Numbered from the stretch's first letter, positions 52,518 to 62,052 are shown. The stretch is 64,000 nt of DNA from Pseudomonas paralcaligenes (GCF_019655855.1 NZ_BPFX01000007.1:124001-188000), one strand, 5' to 3'. Notes: generated by a model not told the origin, from the letters alone. Program-made: numbers and translations.

Positions 52518-55151
52518 TCAGGCGCCGCGCTGCTGCATGGCGAGGATGGCCTCGGTGCGGCCGGAGAGGTTGAGCTTCGAGTAGATGTTCTTCAGGTGCC
52601 ACTTGGTGGTGGACAGGGCGATGCCGGTGCTGGCGCTGATCTCGGTGTTGGACAGGCCCTTGAGCAGGCAGGCGAAGATCTCCGCCTCCTTGTCGGTGAG
52701 CAGGCTCACCAGGTCCGGCAGCGCCGCCGAGGGCGCCTGGCTCTCGGCCAGGAGGAACTCGGCATAGGCCTCGCTGTAGGCCTCCGGCACCTGCAGCTGG
52801 CCGGAGCGCAGCAGTCCGAACACCGCCTCGGCAAAGCCCGGCGCCTCGTCGAACACCGAGCGATTGATGTTGACGATGCCGAAGCGCTCGACCAGCGCCA
52901 GCAGCGCCTTGATCTGCTGCTCCGGGCTCTGCTGCGGCGCACTCAGCGCCAGCAGGTTGGCCTCCACCACCAGCGCCCGCGCCTTCATCTCGCTCTGCTG
53001 CAGCGATTGCGCCAGCACCTTGAGGATGCGGCAGGCGCGCGGCTGTGCGCCGCGCATCACCAGCCAATAGACGGCGGCCAGGCCGTAGCGCTCCCAGCAC
53101 TCGTCGTACGGGCGCACCCGCTCCCACTCGCCGGCCGCCAGCCGCTCCTCGATGCCCAGCCGCTGGGCCAGCGCATCCAGCGCCGCCGGGCGGCCGTCCA
53201 GATAGGCCTGGCGCATGCTTTCCTGCGCCGCCTGGCTGGCGAAGCGCTCGTAGTTGCCCAGCTGGAGTATCCGCGACAGCTGTTCGAGCAGGCGCCCCGC
53301 GCGGCCCTGGGACTGGCGCCGGTAGAGCAGCCGCGACAGGGTGATGTGCACGGTGGCGATGGTCTCGGTGGCCGACGACGAGGTGACCATCGCCATCAGG
53401 TCCTCGCACAGCTGCTGGGCCGCCGCCAGCTGGTTCTGCTCGTACAGCGCCACCACCATGGCGGTGGCCCGGTTGAGCCAGGCCGGCGACGAGCGCTCGG
53501 TGCGCTGGTAGTCGTGGCAGACGTCCTTGCGCGCGCTGGTGGCGCGCCCGGCGTTGCGGTTGCACAGGGCGATGATCAGGTCGGCGTAGCTCTCCAGGAA
53601 CAGCTGGCCGGTGCGCGCCAGCAGCGCCTTGGACTCCAGCGCCATCTGGATCGACTGCTCCAGGCGCCCGTGCATCAGGTGGTGGTAGGCGAGGATGGTC
53701 AGGGCCAGGGCGCGGATGTCCGAGGCGATGCCCGGCGCCAGCAGCTCCGACCAGCGCTCGCCGGGGTCGAAGGCCAGGTCGTACTGGAACAGCTCGAGGT
53801 TGAGCGCCAGCAGCTGCCGGGTCGGCGCGTCCAGGCCCGGCCGGTCGCCCTGTGGCAGCGCCAGTTCGTCCAGGCAGTAGCGCGCCTGGTGGAAGCGCCG
53901 CGACAGGGTCAGCGACAGGATCATCGGCACCAGCAGGCGCGGCTGGTCGCGCAGGCCGGCCTCGCTGAGCGGCTCCAGCCACTTCAGCACCTCGGCGAAG
54001 TGGCCGCTGTGCACCCACTGCTCGCAGGCCTCTTCCAGCAGGTTGCGGAACAGTGCCCGGTCGTCGCTGCGCTGGGCGTGCTGCAGGGCCTGTTCCAGGT
54101 CGCCGCGCTGGCTGAAGTGCAGCGCCGCGCGGCGGTGCAGCACGGCCACCTGCTGCGGCTGGTACATCGCCAGGCGCTTGGCCAGGAAGTCGTGCAGCAG
54201 CGCGTGGTAGCGGTAGTAACCGGGATACTGGTCGACCGGTAGGAGGAACAGCTCACGGGCGGCCAGTTCCTCCAGCAGCAGCGCCGAGCCGGTGCGCTCG
54301 AAGACCTTGTCGCAGAGTTCGCCGTCGAAACGCTCGAAGATCGCGCAGCTGAGCAGGAAGTCGTGCATCTGCGGCGACAGGCGCTTGAGCACCACGTGTC
54401 CGAAGTAGTCGACGATCTCCGGCTGGCTGCCGTTGAAGCGCTCCAGCGCCACGGTGCCGAAGCGCGCATAGGCCAGCAGGGCCACCTTCACCCCGGCCAT
54501 CCAGCCCTCGGTCATCGCCATCAGGCTGTCGACGTAGGCCGGGCTGAGGTCGGGCCCGCCCAGGTGGGTGTTGAGCTGCTGGATCTGGGCCGGCGACAGG
54601 CGCATGTCGTGCTGATCGATGCACAGCAGCTTGTTCTCCAGCTTCAGGCGGCTGAGCGAGAAACCGGGATGGTTGCGGCTGGAGAGGATCACCCGGGTGG
54701 TGGCCGTCAGCCGTTCGAGCATGGCCGACAGCACCTCGAGGATGGTGGGCTGGCCGATGAACTGGAAGTCGTCGAGGACGATGTAGAGGCCGCCGTCGAT
54801 GCGGTTCAGCGCGTCTGCCAGGTACTCGCCCACCACTTCCGGCGCCTGGTACATCTCGGCGGCGAAGGGGTTGAACCAGGATACGTCGAAGTCCTCCACC
54901 CGGGCGCGGATGCCCTCGGCGAGGTGACGGAAGAAGCGCACCGGCTCGTTGTCACGCGCCTGCAGTGGAAAATGCACCACACTGCGCGTGAGCCTGCCCG
55001 CCTGCCACTGGGCCAGCAGGGTCGACTTGCCGGAACCGGCGGGCGCCAACAGCACGGTCAGCGGAAACTGCTCGCAGTGGTTGAGCAGTTCCAGCAGTTC
55101 TTCACGGGCAAAACCCGCGACTGCCGGGGTAGTCGTCTTGCGATCATCCAT
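52518..55151 (-). CDS. MalT-type LuxR family transcriptional regulator (STAND ATPase)
   Basis: An 877-residue regulator. The N-terminal NTPase has Walker A APAGSGKST (36-44), Walker B YIVLDDFQF and the MalT-like sensor LSSRNHP; a long helical repeat region (about 330-800) follows, which in MalT binds the inducer; the C-terminal LuxR helix-turn-helix is LTDKEAEIFACLLKGLSNTEISASTGIALSTTKWHLKNIYSKLNL. It lies upstream of the peroxidase on the same strand (169-base gap) and divergent from xcpP-Q, so it probably controls one or both. From memory, a MalT-like gene has been described at this place in the P. alcaligenes xcp locus. Confidence 0.93.
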   Translation of the reverse strand: MDDRKTTTPAVAGFAREELLELLNHCEQFPLTVLLAPAGSGKSTLLAQWQAGRLTRSVVHFPLQARDNEPVRFFRHLAEGIRARVEDFDVSWFNPFAAEMYQAPEVVGEYLADALNRIDGGLYIVLDDFQFIGQPTILEVLSAMLERLTATTRVILSSRNHPGFSLSRLKLENKLLCIDQHDMRLSPAQIQQLNTHLGGPDLSPAYVDSLMAMTEGWMAGVKVALLAYARFGTVALERFNGSQPEIVDYFGHVVLKRLSPQMHDFLLSCAIFERFDGELCDKVFERTGSALLLEELAARELFLLPVDQYPGYYRYHALLHDFLAKRLAMYQPQQVAVLHRRAALHFSQRGDLEQALQHAQRSDDRALFRNLLEEACEQWVHSGHFAEVLKWLEPLSEAGLRDQPRLLVPMILSLTLSRRFHQARYCLDELALPQGDRPGLDAPTRQLLALNLELFQYDLAFDPGERWSELLAPGIASDIRALALTILAYHHLMHGRLEQSIQMALESKALLARTGQLFLESYADLIIALCNRNAGRATSARKDVCHDYQRTERSSPAWLNRATAMVVALYEQNQLAAAQQLCEDLMAMVTSSSATETIATVHITLSRLLYRRQSQGRAGRLLEQLSRILQLGNYERFASQAAQESMRQAYLDGRPAALDALAQRLGIEERLAAGEWERVRPYDECWERYGLAAVYWLVMRGAQPRACRILKVLAQSLQQSEMKARALVVEANLLALSAPQQSPEQQIKALLALVERFGIVNINRSVFDEAPGFAEAVFGLLRSGQLQVPEAYSEAYAEFLLAESQAPSAALPDLVSLLTDKEAEIFACLLKGLSNTEISASTGIALSTTKWHLKNIYSKLNLSGRTEAILAMQQRGA

Positions 55152-55226
55152 TGCAGCGATCCGTCAGGCTTATTTTTATTGTTGAACGGGAAGCATGTGG
55201 AGGCCGATGATAGCGACTCGTTCCGA

Positions 55227-55253
55227 GGAAGTTTCGAAACGTTTCACGCTTCC
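55227..55253. promoter_or_regulatory. Nested palindromes between the MalT-type regulator and xcpP
   Basis: GGAAG (55227-55231) and CTTCC (55249-55253) enclose two overlapping perfect palindromes, GTTTCGAAAC (55231-55240) and GAAACGTTTC (55236-55245). The site is in the 276-base divergent gap, about 175 bases from the xcpP start and 80 from the regulator start, and may be a shared operator. Confidence 0.45.
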
Positions 55254-55427
55254 GACTGCGACACGACGCACGGTAACGACAAGCGGCGTGCAGATGGATC
55301 AGACAGGCGCGCCACGCATGGAAGACTTGCGGTATGGTTGGCGGCGCCCGCAGAGTACGGGCCGATGCGATGCGAGCCGCTCAGAGCTTGCACGCCGGAA
55401 TAAGAAGAAGACCGGGGGATTCATGTC

Positions 55428-56081
55428 TTGAGCGCTACCAGCATTCGCCCTCCCGCCTGGCTGCAGCGCCATGGGGTGACTCTCGCCTGCCTGCTCGTCG
55501 TGCTGCTCATCACCCTGAGCCTGAGCAAACAGAGCGTCGACTACCTGCGCCTGCTGCGCAGCGAGGCACCCGCCGGCACGCCGGCCCCCTCCGTTGCCAA
55601 CCAGCCGCGGCAGGTGTCCAGCCAGCGGCTGCAGAACCTGTTCGGCGTGCCCGCGCGGCAAGCCGGCGACCAGAACGCGCCACCCACCAAGCAGCAGATG
55701 ACCCTGCTGGCCAGCTTCGTCAACCCGGACCCCAAGCGCTCGGCCGCCGTGATCCAGGTGGCCGGCGACAAGCCCAAGCGCATCGCGGTGGGCGACGAGG
55801 TCAACGCCAGCACCCGGCTGCAGGCGGTGCACCAGGACCGTGTGGTGCTCGACCGCGGCGGCAGCGAGGAAAGCCTGCGCTTCCCCGCCGTGCGCTCGCC
55901 CTCGCTGACGCCCTACTCCGCCGCGCCCTCGCCGTACGCCCCACAGGAACCCACCGCCCAACAGCTGGAGCAGTTGCAGGACGAGGACGTCCAGGCCCTG
56001 CAGCAACGCATCCAGCAACTTCAACAACGCATGGAAGGCGGCGAAGAAGTGCCGCAACCCGAAACCCCGGAAGCCGAATAG
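55428..56081 (+). CDS. xcpP: Type II secretion protein XcpP (GspC)
   Basis: A 217-residue inner-membrane protein linking platform and secretin. One helix (RHGVTLACLLVVLLITLSLSK), the HR domain (NLFGVPARQAGDQ ... AVIQVAGDKPKRIAVGDEVNASTRLQAVHQDRVVLDRGGSEESLRFP), and a C-terminal coiled coil (QLEQLQDEDVQALQQRIQQLQQRM) in place of a PDZ domain, as in Pseudomonas XcpP. The only possible start is TTG 55428, 8 bases after GGGGGA; an in-frame stop is at 55401. An out-of-frame ATG-TCT-TGA overlaps the start. It is followed by xcpQ after five bases. Confidence 0.93.
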   Translation: MSATSIRPPAWLQRHGVTLACLLVVLLITLSLSKQSVDYLRLLRSEAPAGTPAPSVANQPRQVSSQRLQNLFGVPARQAGDQNAPPTKQQMTLLASFVNPDPKRSAAVIQVAGDKPKRIAVGDEVNASTRLQAVHQDRVVLDRGGSEESLRFPAVRSPSLTPYSAAPSPYAPQEPTAQQLEQLQDEDVQALQQRIQQLQQRMEGGEEVPQPETPEAE

Positions 56082-56086
56082 AACCC

Positions 56087-58042
56087 ATGATCGACTCCAA
56101 ATTCCTGTCGCGGAAGCACCTGCCCCTCGTCCTTCTGCTGACCGCGGGCTGCTTCGGCACCGCGTTGCCGCCGGCCTACGCGGCCGAGCCGGCGGCCGCC
56201 ACCCAGGGTGCGGAAACCTGGACCATCAACATGAAGGATGCCGACATCCGCGACTTCATCGACCAGGTGGCGGAAATCTCCGGCGAGACCTTCGTCGTCG
56301 ACCCGCGGGTCAAGGGCCAGGTCTCGGTCATCTCCAAGACCCCGCTGGGCCTGGAAGAGGTCTACCAGCTGTTCCTCTCGGTGATGAGCACCCACGGCTT
56401 CAGCGTGCTGACCCAGGGCGAGCAGGCACGCATCGTGCCGATCACCGAGGCCCGCAGCGGCGCCAACAGCGGCCGCAGGGCACCGGACGACGTGCTCACC
56501 GAGCTGATCCAGGTGCAGCACACCTCGGTCAACGAACTGATCCCGCTGATCCGCCCGCTGGTGCCGCAGAACGGCCACCTGGCCGCCGTGGCCGCCTCCA
56601 ACGCGCTGATCATCAGCGACCGGCGCGCCAACATCGAGCGCATCCGCGAGCTGATCAACCAGCTCGACGCCCAGGGCGGCGGCGACTACAACGTGATCAA
56701 CCTGCAGCACGCCTGGGTGCTGGACGCCGCCGAAGTGCTGAACAACAGCGTGATGCGCAACGAGCGCAAGGACGGCTCGGGCACCCGGGTCATCGCCGAC
56801 GCCCGCACCAACCGTCTGATCCTGCTCGGCCCGCCCGCTGCCCGCCAGCGCCTGGCCAACCTCGCCCGCTCGCTGGACATCCCCAGCACCCGCTCGGCCA
56901 ATGCCCGGGTGATCCGCCTGCGCCACAGCGATGCCAAGAGCCTGGCCGAGACCCTGGGCGACATCTCCGAAGGCCTGAAGAACCAGGAAGGCGGCGCGGA
57001 CACCACCAAGAGCAAGCCGCAGAATATCCTGATCCGCGCCGACGAGAGCCTCAACGCCCTGGTCCTGCTGGCCGACCCGGACACGGTGGCGACCCTGGAA
57101 GACATCGTGCGCAACCTCGACGTGCCGCGCGCCCAGGTGATGGTCGAGGCGGCCATCGTCGAGATTTCCGGCGACATCAGCGACGCCCTCGGCGTGCAGT
57201 GGGCGGTCGACGCCCGCGGCAAGACCGGCGGCGCGGGCGGGGTCAGCTTCGGCAATACCGGCCTCTCCGTGGGCACGGTGCTGCGCGCCATGCAGGACAA
57301 CGAGATTCCCGACAACCTCAGCCTGCCGGACGGCGCCATCATCGGCATCGGCACGGACAGCTTCGGCGCGCTGATCACCGCCCTCTCCTCCAACAGCAAG
57401 AGCAACCTGCTGTCGACCCCGAGCCTGCTGACCCTGGACAACCAGCAAGCGGAAATCCTGGTGGGCCAGAACGTGCCGTTCCAGACCGGCTCCTACACCA
57501 CCGATGCCTCCGGGGCGAACAACCCCTTCACCACCATCGACCGCAAGGACATCGGCGTGACCCTCAAGGTCACCCCACACATCAACGACGGCGCCACCCT
57601 GCGCCTGGAAGTGGAGCAGGAAATCTCCTCCATCGCCCCCAGCACCGGCGTCAACGCCCAGGCGGTGGACCTGGTGACCAACAAGCGCTCGATCAAGAGC
57701 GTGATCCTCGCCGACGATGGCCAGGTCATCGTGCTCGGCGGGCTGATCCAGGACGACGTCACCAGCACCGACTCCAAGGTGCCGCTGCTGGGCGACATCC
57801 CCCTGCTCGGCCGCCTGTTCCGCTCGACCAAGGACACCCACATCAAACGCAACCTGATGGTGTTCCTGCGCCCGACCGTGATCCGCGACCGCGCCGGCAT
57901 GGCCAGCCTGTCGGGCAAGAAGTACCGCGACATCAGCGTGCTGGACGGCAACGACGGCGGCAGGAACCTGCTGCCGGGCGACGCCGAGCGCCTGTTCGAC
58001 AAGCCGGGGGCCGGCGCCATCGACCTGCGCGAGGAGCAATAG
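56087..58042 (+). CDS. xcpQ: Type II secretin XcpQ (GspD)
   Basis: Outer-membrane secretin, 651 residues. Signal peptide up to AYA (near residue 32); N0 domain (INMKDADIRDFIDQVAEISGETFVVDPRVKGQVSV), N1-N3 domains (about 120-350: LIQVQHTSVNELIPLIRPLVPQNGHLAAVAASNALIISDRR and VINLQHAWVLDAAEVLNNSV), then the secretin domain with VMVEAAIVEISGD, NLLSTPSLLTLDNQQAEILVGQNVPFQTG and VPLLGDIPLLGRLFRS. The S-domain after RNLMVFLRPTVIRDR ends with LFDKPGAGAIDL. Substrates leave the cell through its 15-mer channel. Confidence 0.97.
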   Translation: MIDSKFLSRKHLPLVLLLTAGCFGTALPPAYAAEPAAATQGAETWTINMKDADIRDFIDQVAEISGETFVVDPRVKGQVSVISKTPLGLEEVYQLFLSVMSTHGFSVLTQGEQARIVPITEARSGANSGRRAPDDVLTELIQVQHTSVNELIPLIRPLVPQNGHLAAVAASNALIISDRRANIERIRELINQLDAQGGGDYNVINLQHAWVLDAAEVLNNSVMRNERKDGSGTRVIADARTNRLILLGPPAARQRLANLARSLDIPSTRSANARVIRLRHSDAKSLAETLGDISEGLKNQEGGADTTKSKPQNILIRADESLNALVLLADPDTVATLEDIVRNLDVPRAQVMVEAAIVEISGDISDALGVQWAVDARGKTGGAGGVSFGNTGLSVGTVLRAMQDNEIPDNLSLPDGAIIGIGTDSFGALITALSSNSKSNLLSTPSLLTLDNQQAEILVGQNVPFQTGSYTTDASGANNPFTTIDRKDIGVTLKVTPHINDGATLRLEVEQEISSIAPSTGVNAQAVDLVTNKRSIKSVILADDGQVIVLGGLIQDDVTSTDSKVPLLGDIPLLGRLFRSTKDTHIKRNLMVFLRPTVIRDRAGMASLSGKKYRDISVLDGNDGGRNLLPGDAERLFDKPGAGAIDLREEQ

Positions 58043-58078
58043 CTCCTCTACGAAGGGAGAGATGCGTCAAGGGCCGCT

Positions 58079-58192
58079 GTGTTTCAGGAAAAAGTCGTCC
58101 GCAACACGCTGTCCGTCCTCGGCAGCCGCATGACCCACCAGGCACTGAAAGTCTGGGGCTGGAGGGAGGAACGCGGCCTCAAGGGCGCCTAA
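58079..58192 (+). pseudogene. Possible gene remnant (38 codons) after xcpQ
   Basis: A protein-like tail reads VFQEKVVRNTLSVLGSRMTHQ then ALKVWGWREERGLKGA and stop. It is in frame with xcpQ past its stop codon, but separated by unlikely sequence, and its composition is amphipathic-helical. It ends where the MITE-like element begins. P. aeruginosa has an extra gene between xcpQ and metZ, so this may be the surviving 3' end of a lost gene. Weak evidence. Confidence 0.3.
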
Positions 58193-58409
58193 GAACCTGT
58201 TCACGATCGATCTGGAAAGCGCAAGCCACTCGATCTACCCCAGAAGTACAACGCGTCCAACCTCCGTCATACCGGCGCAGGACGGTATCCAGCTGCCCGC
58301 GCGGAGCTGCCTGCAAACGCCCTGGACCCCGGCCTGCGCCGGGGTGACGGGTCCGAAGGATATGTACTGACGGGAAATCGTGCAGCCTGAAAGATTCGCG
58401 AACAGGCTC
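58193..58409. mobile_element. MITE-like intergenic element with nested inverted repeats
   Basis: Outer imperfect terminal inverted repeats: GAACCTGTTCACGA (58193-58206) and TCGCGAACAGGCTC (58396-58409), 12 of 14 pairing. Inside lies a second inverted pair of 27-bp arms (58266-58292 and 58322-58348, 22 of 27 matching), each of the widespread GTCA-CCCGGCGCAGG-GGG-TCCAG type. There is no coding sequence. The nested, symmetrical plan suggests a non-autonomous mobile element or two elements inserted one in another. Confidence 0.6.
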
Positions 58410-58528
58410 CAGGATCGGCTCTTGATCCTTGTAGCTCGCGAAGCTCCTTAGGGCTTGCAAGCAGCGTTCGCGCCTACGGGAAGGCACCGGCAGGCGTGCA
58501 GCACATTGTGCAGAGAGCACCATGAAAA

Positions 58529-58550
58529 ACGCCGCTTGGAAGCGGCGTTG
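58529..58550 (-). terminator. Rho-independent terminator of metZ
   Basis: Perfect stem AACGCCGCTT (58529-58538) and AAGCGGCGTT (58541-58550). On the minus strand it is followed by five T then CATGG, 6 bases after the metZ stop. Confidence 0.9.
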
Positions 58551-58556
58551 TTCGTT

Positions 58557-59768
58557 TCACAGCGCGACCAGGCCGCGGGCCAGGTCGGCCTTGAGGTCCG
58601 CCACGTCTTCCAGGCCCACGGCGACGCGGATCAGATTGTCGCGGATGCCGGCATTGGCTCGCTCCTGCGGCGACAGGCGACCGTGGGAGGTGGTCGCCGG
58701 ATGGGCGATGGTGGTCTTGGTGTCGCCCAGGTTGGTAGTGATCGAGATCACCCGGGTGGCGTCGATGAAACGCCAGGCCGCCTCCTTGCCGCCCTTCACC
58801 TCGAAGCTCACCACCGCGCCGAAGGCACTCTGCTGGCGCCTGGCCAGTTCGTGCTGCGGGTGGCTCGGCAGACCGGCGTAGTAGACCCGCTCGATGCCCG
58901 GCTGGGTTTCCAGCCATTGAGCCAGTTCCAGGGCGCTGGCGCTGTGGGCCTGCATGCGCACGCGCAGGGTCTCCAGGCCCTTGAGGAACATCCAGGCATT
59001 GAACGGGCTGAGGGTCGGGCCGGCCGTGCGCAGGAAGCCCACGACCGACTCCATCTCGGCCTTGCGCCCGACCACCACCCCGCCCAGGCCGCGGCCCTGG
59101 CCGTCGATGTACTTGGTCGCCGAGTGCATGACGATGTCCGCGCCCAGCGTCAGCGGCTGCTGCAGCGCCGGCGTGCAGAAGCAGTTGTCCACCACCAGCA
59201 GCGCCTTGCGGGCATGGGCGATCTCGGCCAGGGCGGTGATGTCGACCAGCTCGGCCAGCGGGTTGGACGGCGACTCGACGAACAGCAGTTTGGTGTTCGG
59301 CTTGAACGCCGCTTCCCACGCAGCCAGGTCGGCCAGCGGCGGATAGTCCACCTCGATGCCGAAGCGCTTCAGGTACTTCTCGAACAGGCTGATGGTCGAG
59401 CCGAACACGCTGCGCGACACCAGCACGTGGTCGCCGGCGCTGCACTGGCTCATCACGATCGCCAGGATCGCGGCCATGCCCGAGGCGGTGGCCACCGCCT
59501 GCTCGGCGCCTTCCAGCGCGGCGATGCGCTCCTCGAAGGCACGCACGGTGGGGTTGGTGTAGCGCGAGTAGACGTTGCCCGGCACCTCGCCGGCGAAGCG
59601 CGCGGCGGCGTCGGCGGCACTGCGGAACACGTAGCTGGAGGTGAGGAACATGGCCTCGCCGTGCTCGCCCTCCGGCGAGCGGTGCTGGCCGGCGCGCACC
59701 GCCAGGGTGTCGAAGCCGACGCCTTCGAGATCGCTGTCCAGGCGACCGGCATCCCATTCCTGCGTCAT
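58557..59768 (-). CDS. metZ: O-succinylhomoserine sulfhydrylase
   Basis: PLP enzyme that makes homocysteine directly from O-succinylhomoserine and sulfide in methionine synthesis, as in Pseudomonas. 403 residues; PLP lysine K219 in MHSATKYIDGQGRGLGG, SRYTNPTVRAFEERIAALEGAE at the substrate loop, and VVDNCFCTPALQQPLTLGADIV for cofactor phosphate and ring. The Cys/Met gamma-lyase fold is complete. It follows purF on the same strand across a 94-base gap containing GC-rich hairpins. Confidence 0.94.
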   Translation of the reverse strand: MTQEWDAGRLDSDLEGVGFDTLAVRAGQHRSPEGEHGEAMFLTSSYVFRSAADAAARFAGEVPGNVYSRYTNPTVRAFEERIAALEGAEQAVATASGMAAILAIVMSQCSAGDHVLVSRSVFGSTISLFEKYLKRFGIEVDYPPLADLAAWEAAFKPNTKLLFVESPSNPLAELVDITALAEIAHARKALLVVDNCFCTPALQQPLTLGADIVMHSATKYIDGQGRGLGGVVVGRKAEMESVVGFLRTAGPTLSPFNAWMFLKGLETLRVRMQAHSASALELAQWLETQPGIERVYYAGLPSHPQHELARRQQSAFGAVVSFEVKGGKEAAWRFIDATRVISITTNLGDTKTTIAHPATTSHGRLSPQERANAGIRDNLIRVAVGLEDVADLKADLARGLVAL

Positions 59769-59862
59769 ATCGCTACCTCATGAAAAACGTGGCCCGGATG
59801 CGCTCCGGGAATCCCGCGCCGCCCTCACCCGGATCGCCTCCGGGGCAAGGGCCGCCCCGGTA

Positions 59863-61368
59863 TCAGTCGCTGTGCAGATCGATGATGGCGCTGACAGCCG
59901 GGCCGCCCGCCTTGGCTGCGTCGTTGCGCGCCTGCTCGATCTTGTTCAGGTAGTGCTCGTTGACGTCGCCGGTGACGTACTGGCCGTCGAACACCGCGCA
60001 GTCGAAATGCTCGATCTTGACCTTGCCACCGCCGACGGCCTCCTTCAGGTCGTCGAGGTCCTGGTAGATCAGCCAGTCGGCGCCGATCAGCTCGGCCACT
60101 TCCTCGGTGCTGCGACCATGGGCGATCAGCTCGTGGGCGCTCGGCATGTCGATGCCGTACACGTTCGGGTAGCGCACCGCCGGGGCCGCCGAGCAGAAGT
60201 AGACGTTCTTGGCGCCGGCCTCGCGGGCCATCTGGATGATCTGCTTGCAGGTGGTGCCACGGACAATGGAGTCGTCCACCAGCATCACGTTCTTGCCGCG
60301 GAACTCCAGTTCGATGGCGTTGAGCTTCTGGCGCACCGACTTCTTGCGCGCCGCCTGGCCCGGCATGATGAAGGTGCGGCCGATGTAGCGGTTCTTGACG
60401 AAGCCCTCGCGGAACTTCACGCCCAGGTGGTTGGCCAGCTCCAGGGCGGAGGTACGGCTGGTGTCCGGGATCGGGATGACCACGTCGATGTCGTGGTCCG
60501 GGCGCTCGCGCTGGATCTTCTCGGCCAGCTTCTCGCCCATGCGCAGGCGCGCCTTGTACACCGACACGCCGTCCATCAGCGAGTCCGGGCGGGCCAGGTA
60601 GACGTGCTCGAAGATGCACGGCGAGTACTGCGGGTTCTCCGCGCACTGGCGGGTGTGCAGCTTGCCGTCCTCGGTGATGTACACCGCCTCGCCCGGGGCG
60701 AGGTCGCGGATCAGGCTGAAGCCGAGCACGTCGAGGGCCACGCTCTCGGAGGCGATCATGTATTCCACGCCCTCGTCGGTGTGGCGCTGGCCGAACACTA
60801 TCGGGCGGATCGCATGCGGGTCGCGGAAGCCGACCACGCCGTAGCCGGTGATCATCGCCACCACCGCGTAGCCACCACGGCAGCGGGCATGCACGCCGGC
60901 GACGGCGGCGAACACGTCTTCCTCGGTGGGCTGCAGCTTGCCGCGCACCGCCAGCTCGTGAGCGAACACGTTGAGCAGCACTTCCGAGTCGGAATTGGTG
61001 TTCACGTGGCGCAGGTCGGACTCGTAGATCTCGCGCGACAGCTGTTCGACGTTGGTCAGGTTGCCGTTGTGCGCCAGGGTGATGCCGTAGGGCGAGTTGA
61101 CGTAGAACGGCTGCGCCTCGGCGGAACTGGAACTGCCGGCGGTGGGATAGCGCACGTGGCCGATGCCGACGTTGCCCACCAGGCGCTGCATGTGGCGTTG
61201 CTGGAAGACATCGCGCACCAGGCCGTTGTCCTTGCGCAGGAACAGTCGTCCGTCGTGGCTGGTGACGATGCCGGCAGCGTCCTGGCCGCGATGCTGGAGC
61301 ACGGTAAGCGCGTCGTACAGGGACTGATTGACGTTGGACTTACCGACGATACCGACGATGCCGCACAT
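59863..61368 (-). CDS. purF: Amidophosphoribosyltransferase
   Basis: First step of purine synthesis: PRPP plus glutamine to phosphoribosylamine. 501 residues; after Met removal the N-terminal nucleophile is Cys ([34 protein letters not shown]). The PRPP loop is [20 protein letters not shown]. The start is fixed by the MCGIVG motif; an ATG three codons upstream would bury the catalytic Cys. Followed upstream (5') by cvpA across 32 bases, the conserved cvpA-purF unit. Confidence 0.97.
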   Translation of the reverse strand: MCGIVGIVGKSNVNQSLYDALTVLQHRGQDAAGIVTSHDGRLFLRKDNGLVRDVFQQRHMQRLVGNVGIGHVRYPTAGSSSSAEAQPFYVNSPYGITLAHNGNLTNVEQLSREIYESDLRHVNTNSDSEVLLNVFAHELAVRGKLQPTEEDVFAAVAGVHARCRGGYAVVAMITGYGVVGFRDPHAIRPIVFGQRHTDEGVEYMIASESVALDVLGFSLIRDLAPGEAVYITEDGKLHTRQCAENPQYSPCIFEHVYLARPDSLMDGVSVYKARLRMGEKLAEKIQRERPDHDIDVVIPIPDTSRTSALELANHLGVKFREGFVKNRYIGRTFIMPGQAARKKSVRQKLNAIELEFRGKNVMLVDDSIVRGTTCKQIIQMAREAGAKNVYFCSAAPAVRYPNVYGIDMPSAHELIAHGRSTEEVAELIGADWLIYQDLDDLKEAVGGGKVKIEHFDCAVFDGQYVTGDVNEHYLNKIEQARNDAAKAGGPAVSAIIDLHSD

Positions 61369-61400
61369 GTGACGCAACCTCTGTGTTGTGAATCGGAAAA

Positions 61401-61964
61401 CTACAGGCTCTCAGGCAGTTTAGGCTGCGAGAACGCCTCCTTGAACGGCAGCTCGGGCGTATCCGTGATGCCGCTGGCGAGCCACTGACTGGTCAGGCTC
61501 AGGATGAGGTTCTTCGACCAGTCCGCCACCATCAGGAAATGCGGCAGCAGGGTCGACTGCTGCCACCACTGATCCTGCTGCACCGGCGCCAGGCTTGCCA
61601 GCCCCACCAGCACCACCACCAGCAGGGCCCCGCGCGCCGCGCCGAAGACCATGCCGAGAAAACGATCGGTGCCCGACAGGCCGGTCACCCGGATCAGCTC
61701 ACCGATGAGGAAATTGATCAGCGCGCCGACCAGCAGGGTCAGCACGAAGAGAATGGCGCATGCCGCGATGACGCGCATCGACGGCGTCTCGACAAAATCC
61801 GTCAGGTGCTGCGACAGGGCGCCGCCGAACATCCAGGCGACCACGCCGGCGACGATCCAGGTCAGCAGTGACAGGGCCTCCTTGAAGAAGCCACGGCGCA
61901 GGCTGATCAAACTGGAAATGGCGATGACGGCGATGATCGCCCAATCGACCCAAGTGAATGCCAC
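61401..61964 (-). CDS. cvpA: CvpA family membrane protein
   Basis: A 187-residue inner-membrane protein with four helices ([97 protein letters not shown]). The FLGxxFGxxRG motif is conserved. Needed for colicin V production and envelope function in E. coli; the exact role is unclear. Part of the folC-SPOR-cvpA-purF series on this strand. Confidence 0.95.
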   Translation of the reverse strand: MAFTWVDWAIIAVIAISSLISLRRGFFKEALSLLTWIVAGVVAWMFGGALSQHLTDFVETPSMRVIAACAILFVLTLLVGALINFLIGELIRVTGLSGTDRFLGMVFGAARGALLVVVLVGLASLAPVQQDQWWQQSTLLPHFLMVADWSKNLILSLTSQWLASGITDTPELPFKEAFSQPKLPESL

Positions 61965-62052
61965 GTTGCTGCCTACAGACGGGAAAGGCGGCGAATTCTA
62001 GCAGAGCGAGCCCGGCCCGTTAAGCCGGGCCGGCATGCCGCGATGGAACCGG

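Noticed and set aside
55334..58042. A 902-residue plus-strand frame covering xcpP and xcpQ
   Set aside because: Its first 250 codons are a shadow of xcpP in another frame; XcpQ starts at 56087 with a signal peptide.
59769..59862. GC-rich inverted repeats between purF and metZ as a terminator
   Set aside because: The arms are short and imperfect and no T-run follows in the gene direction.
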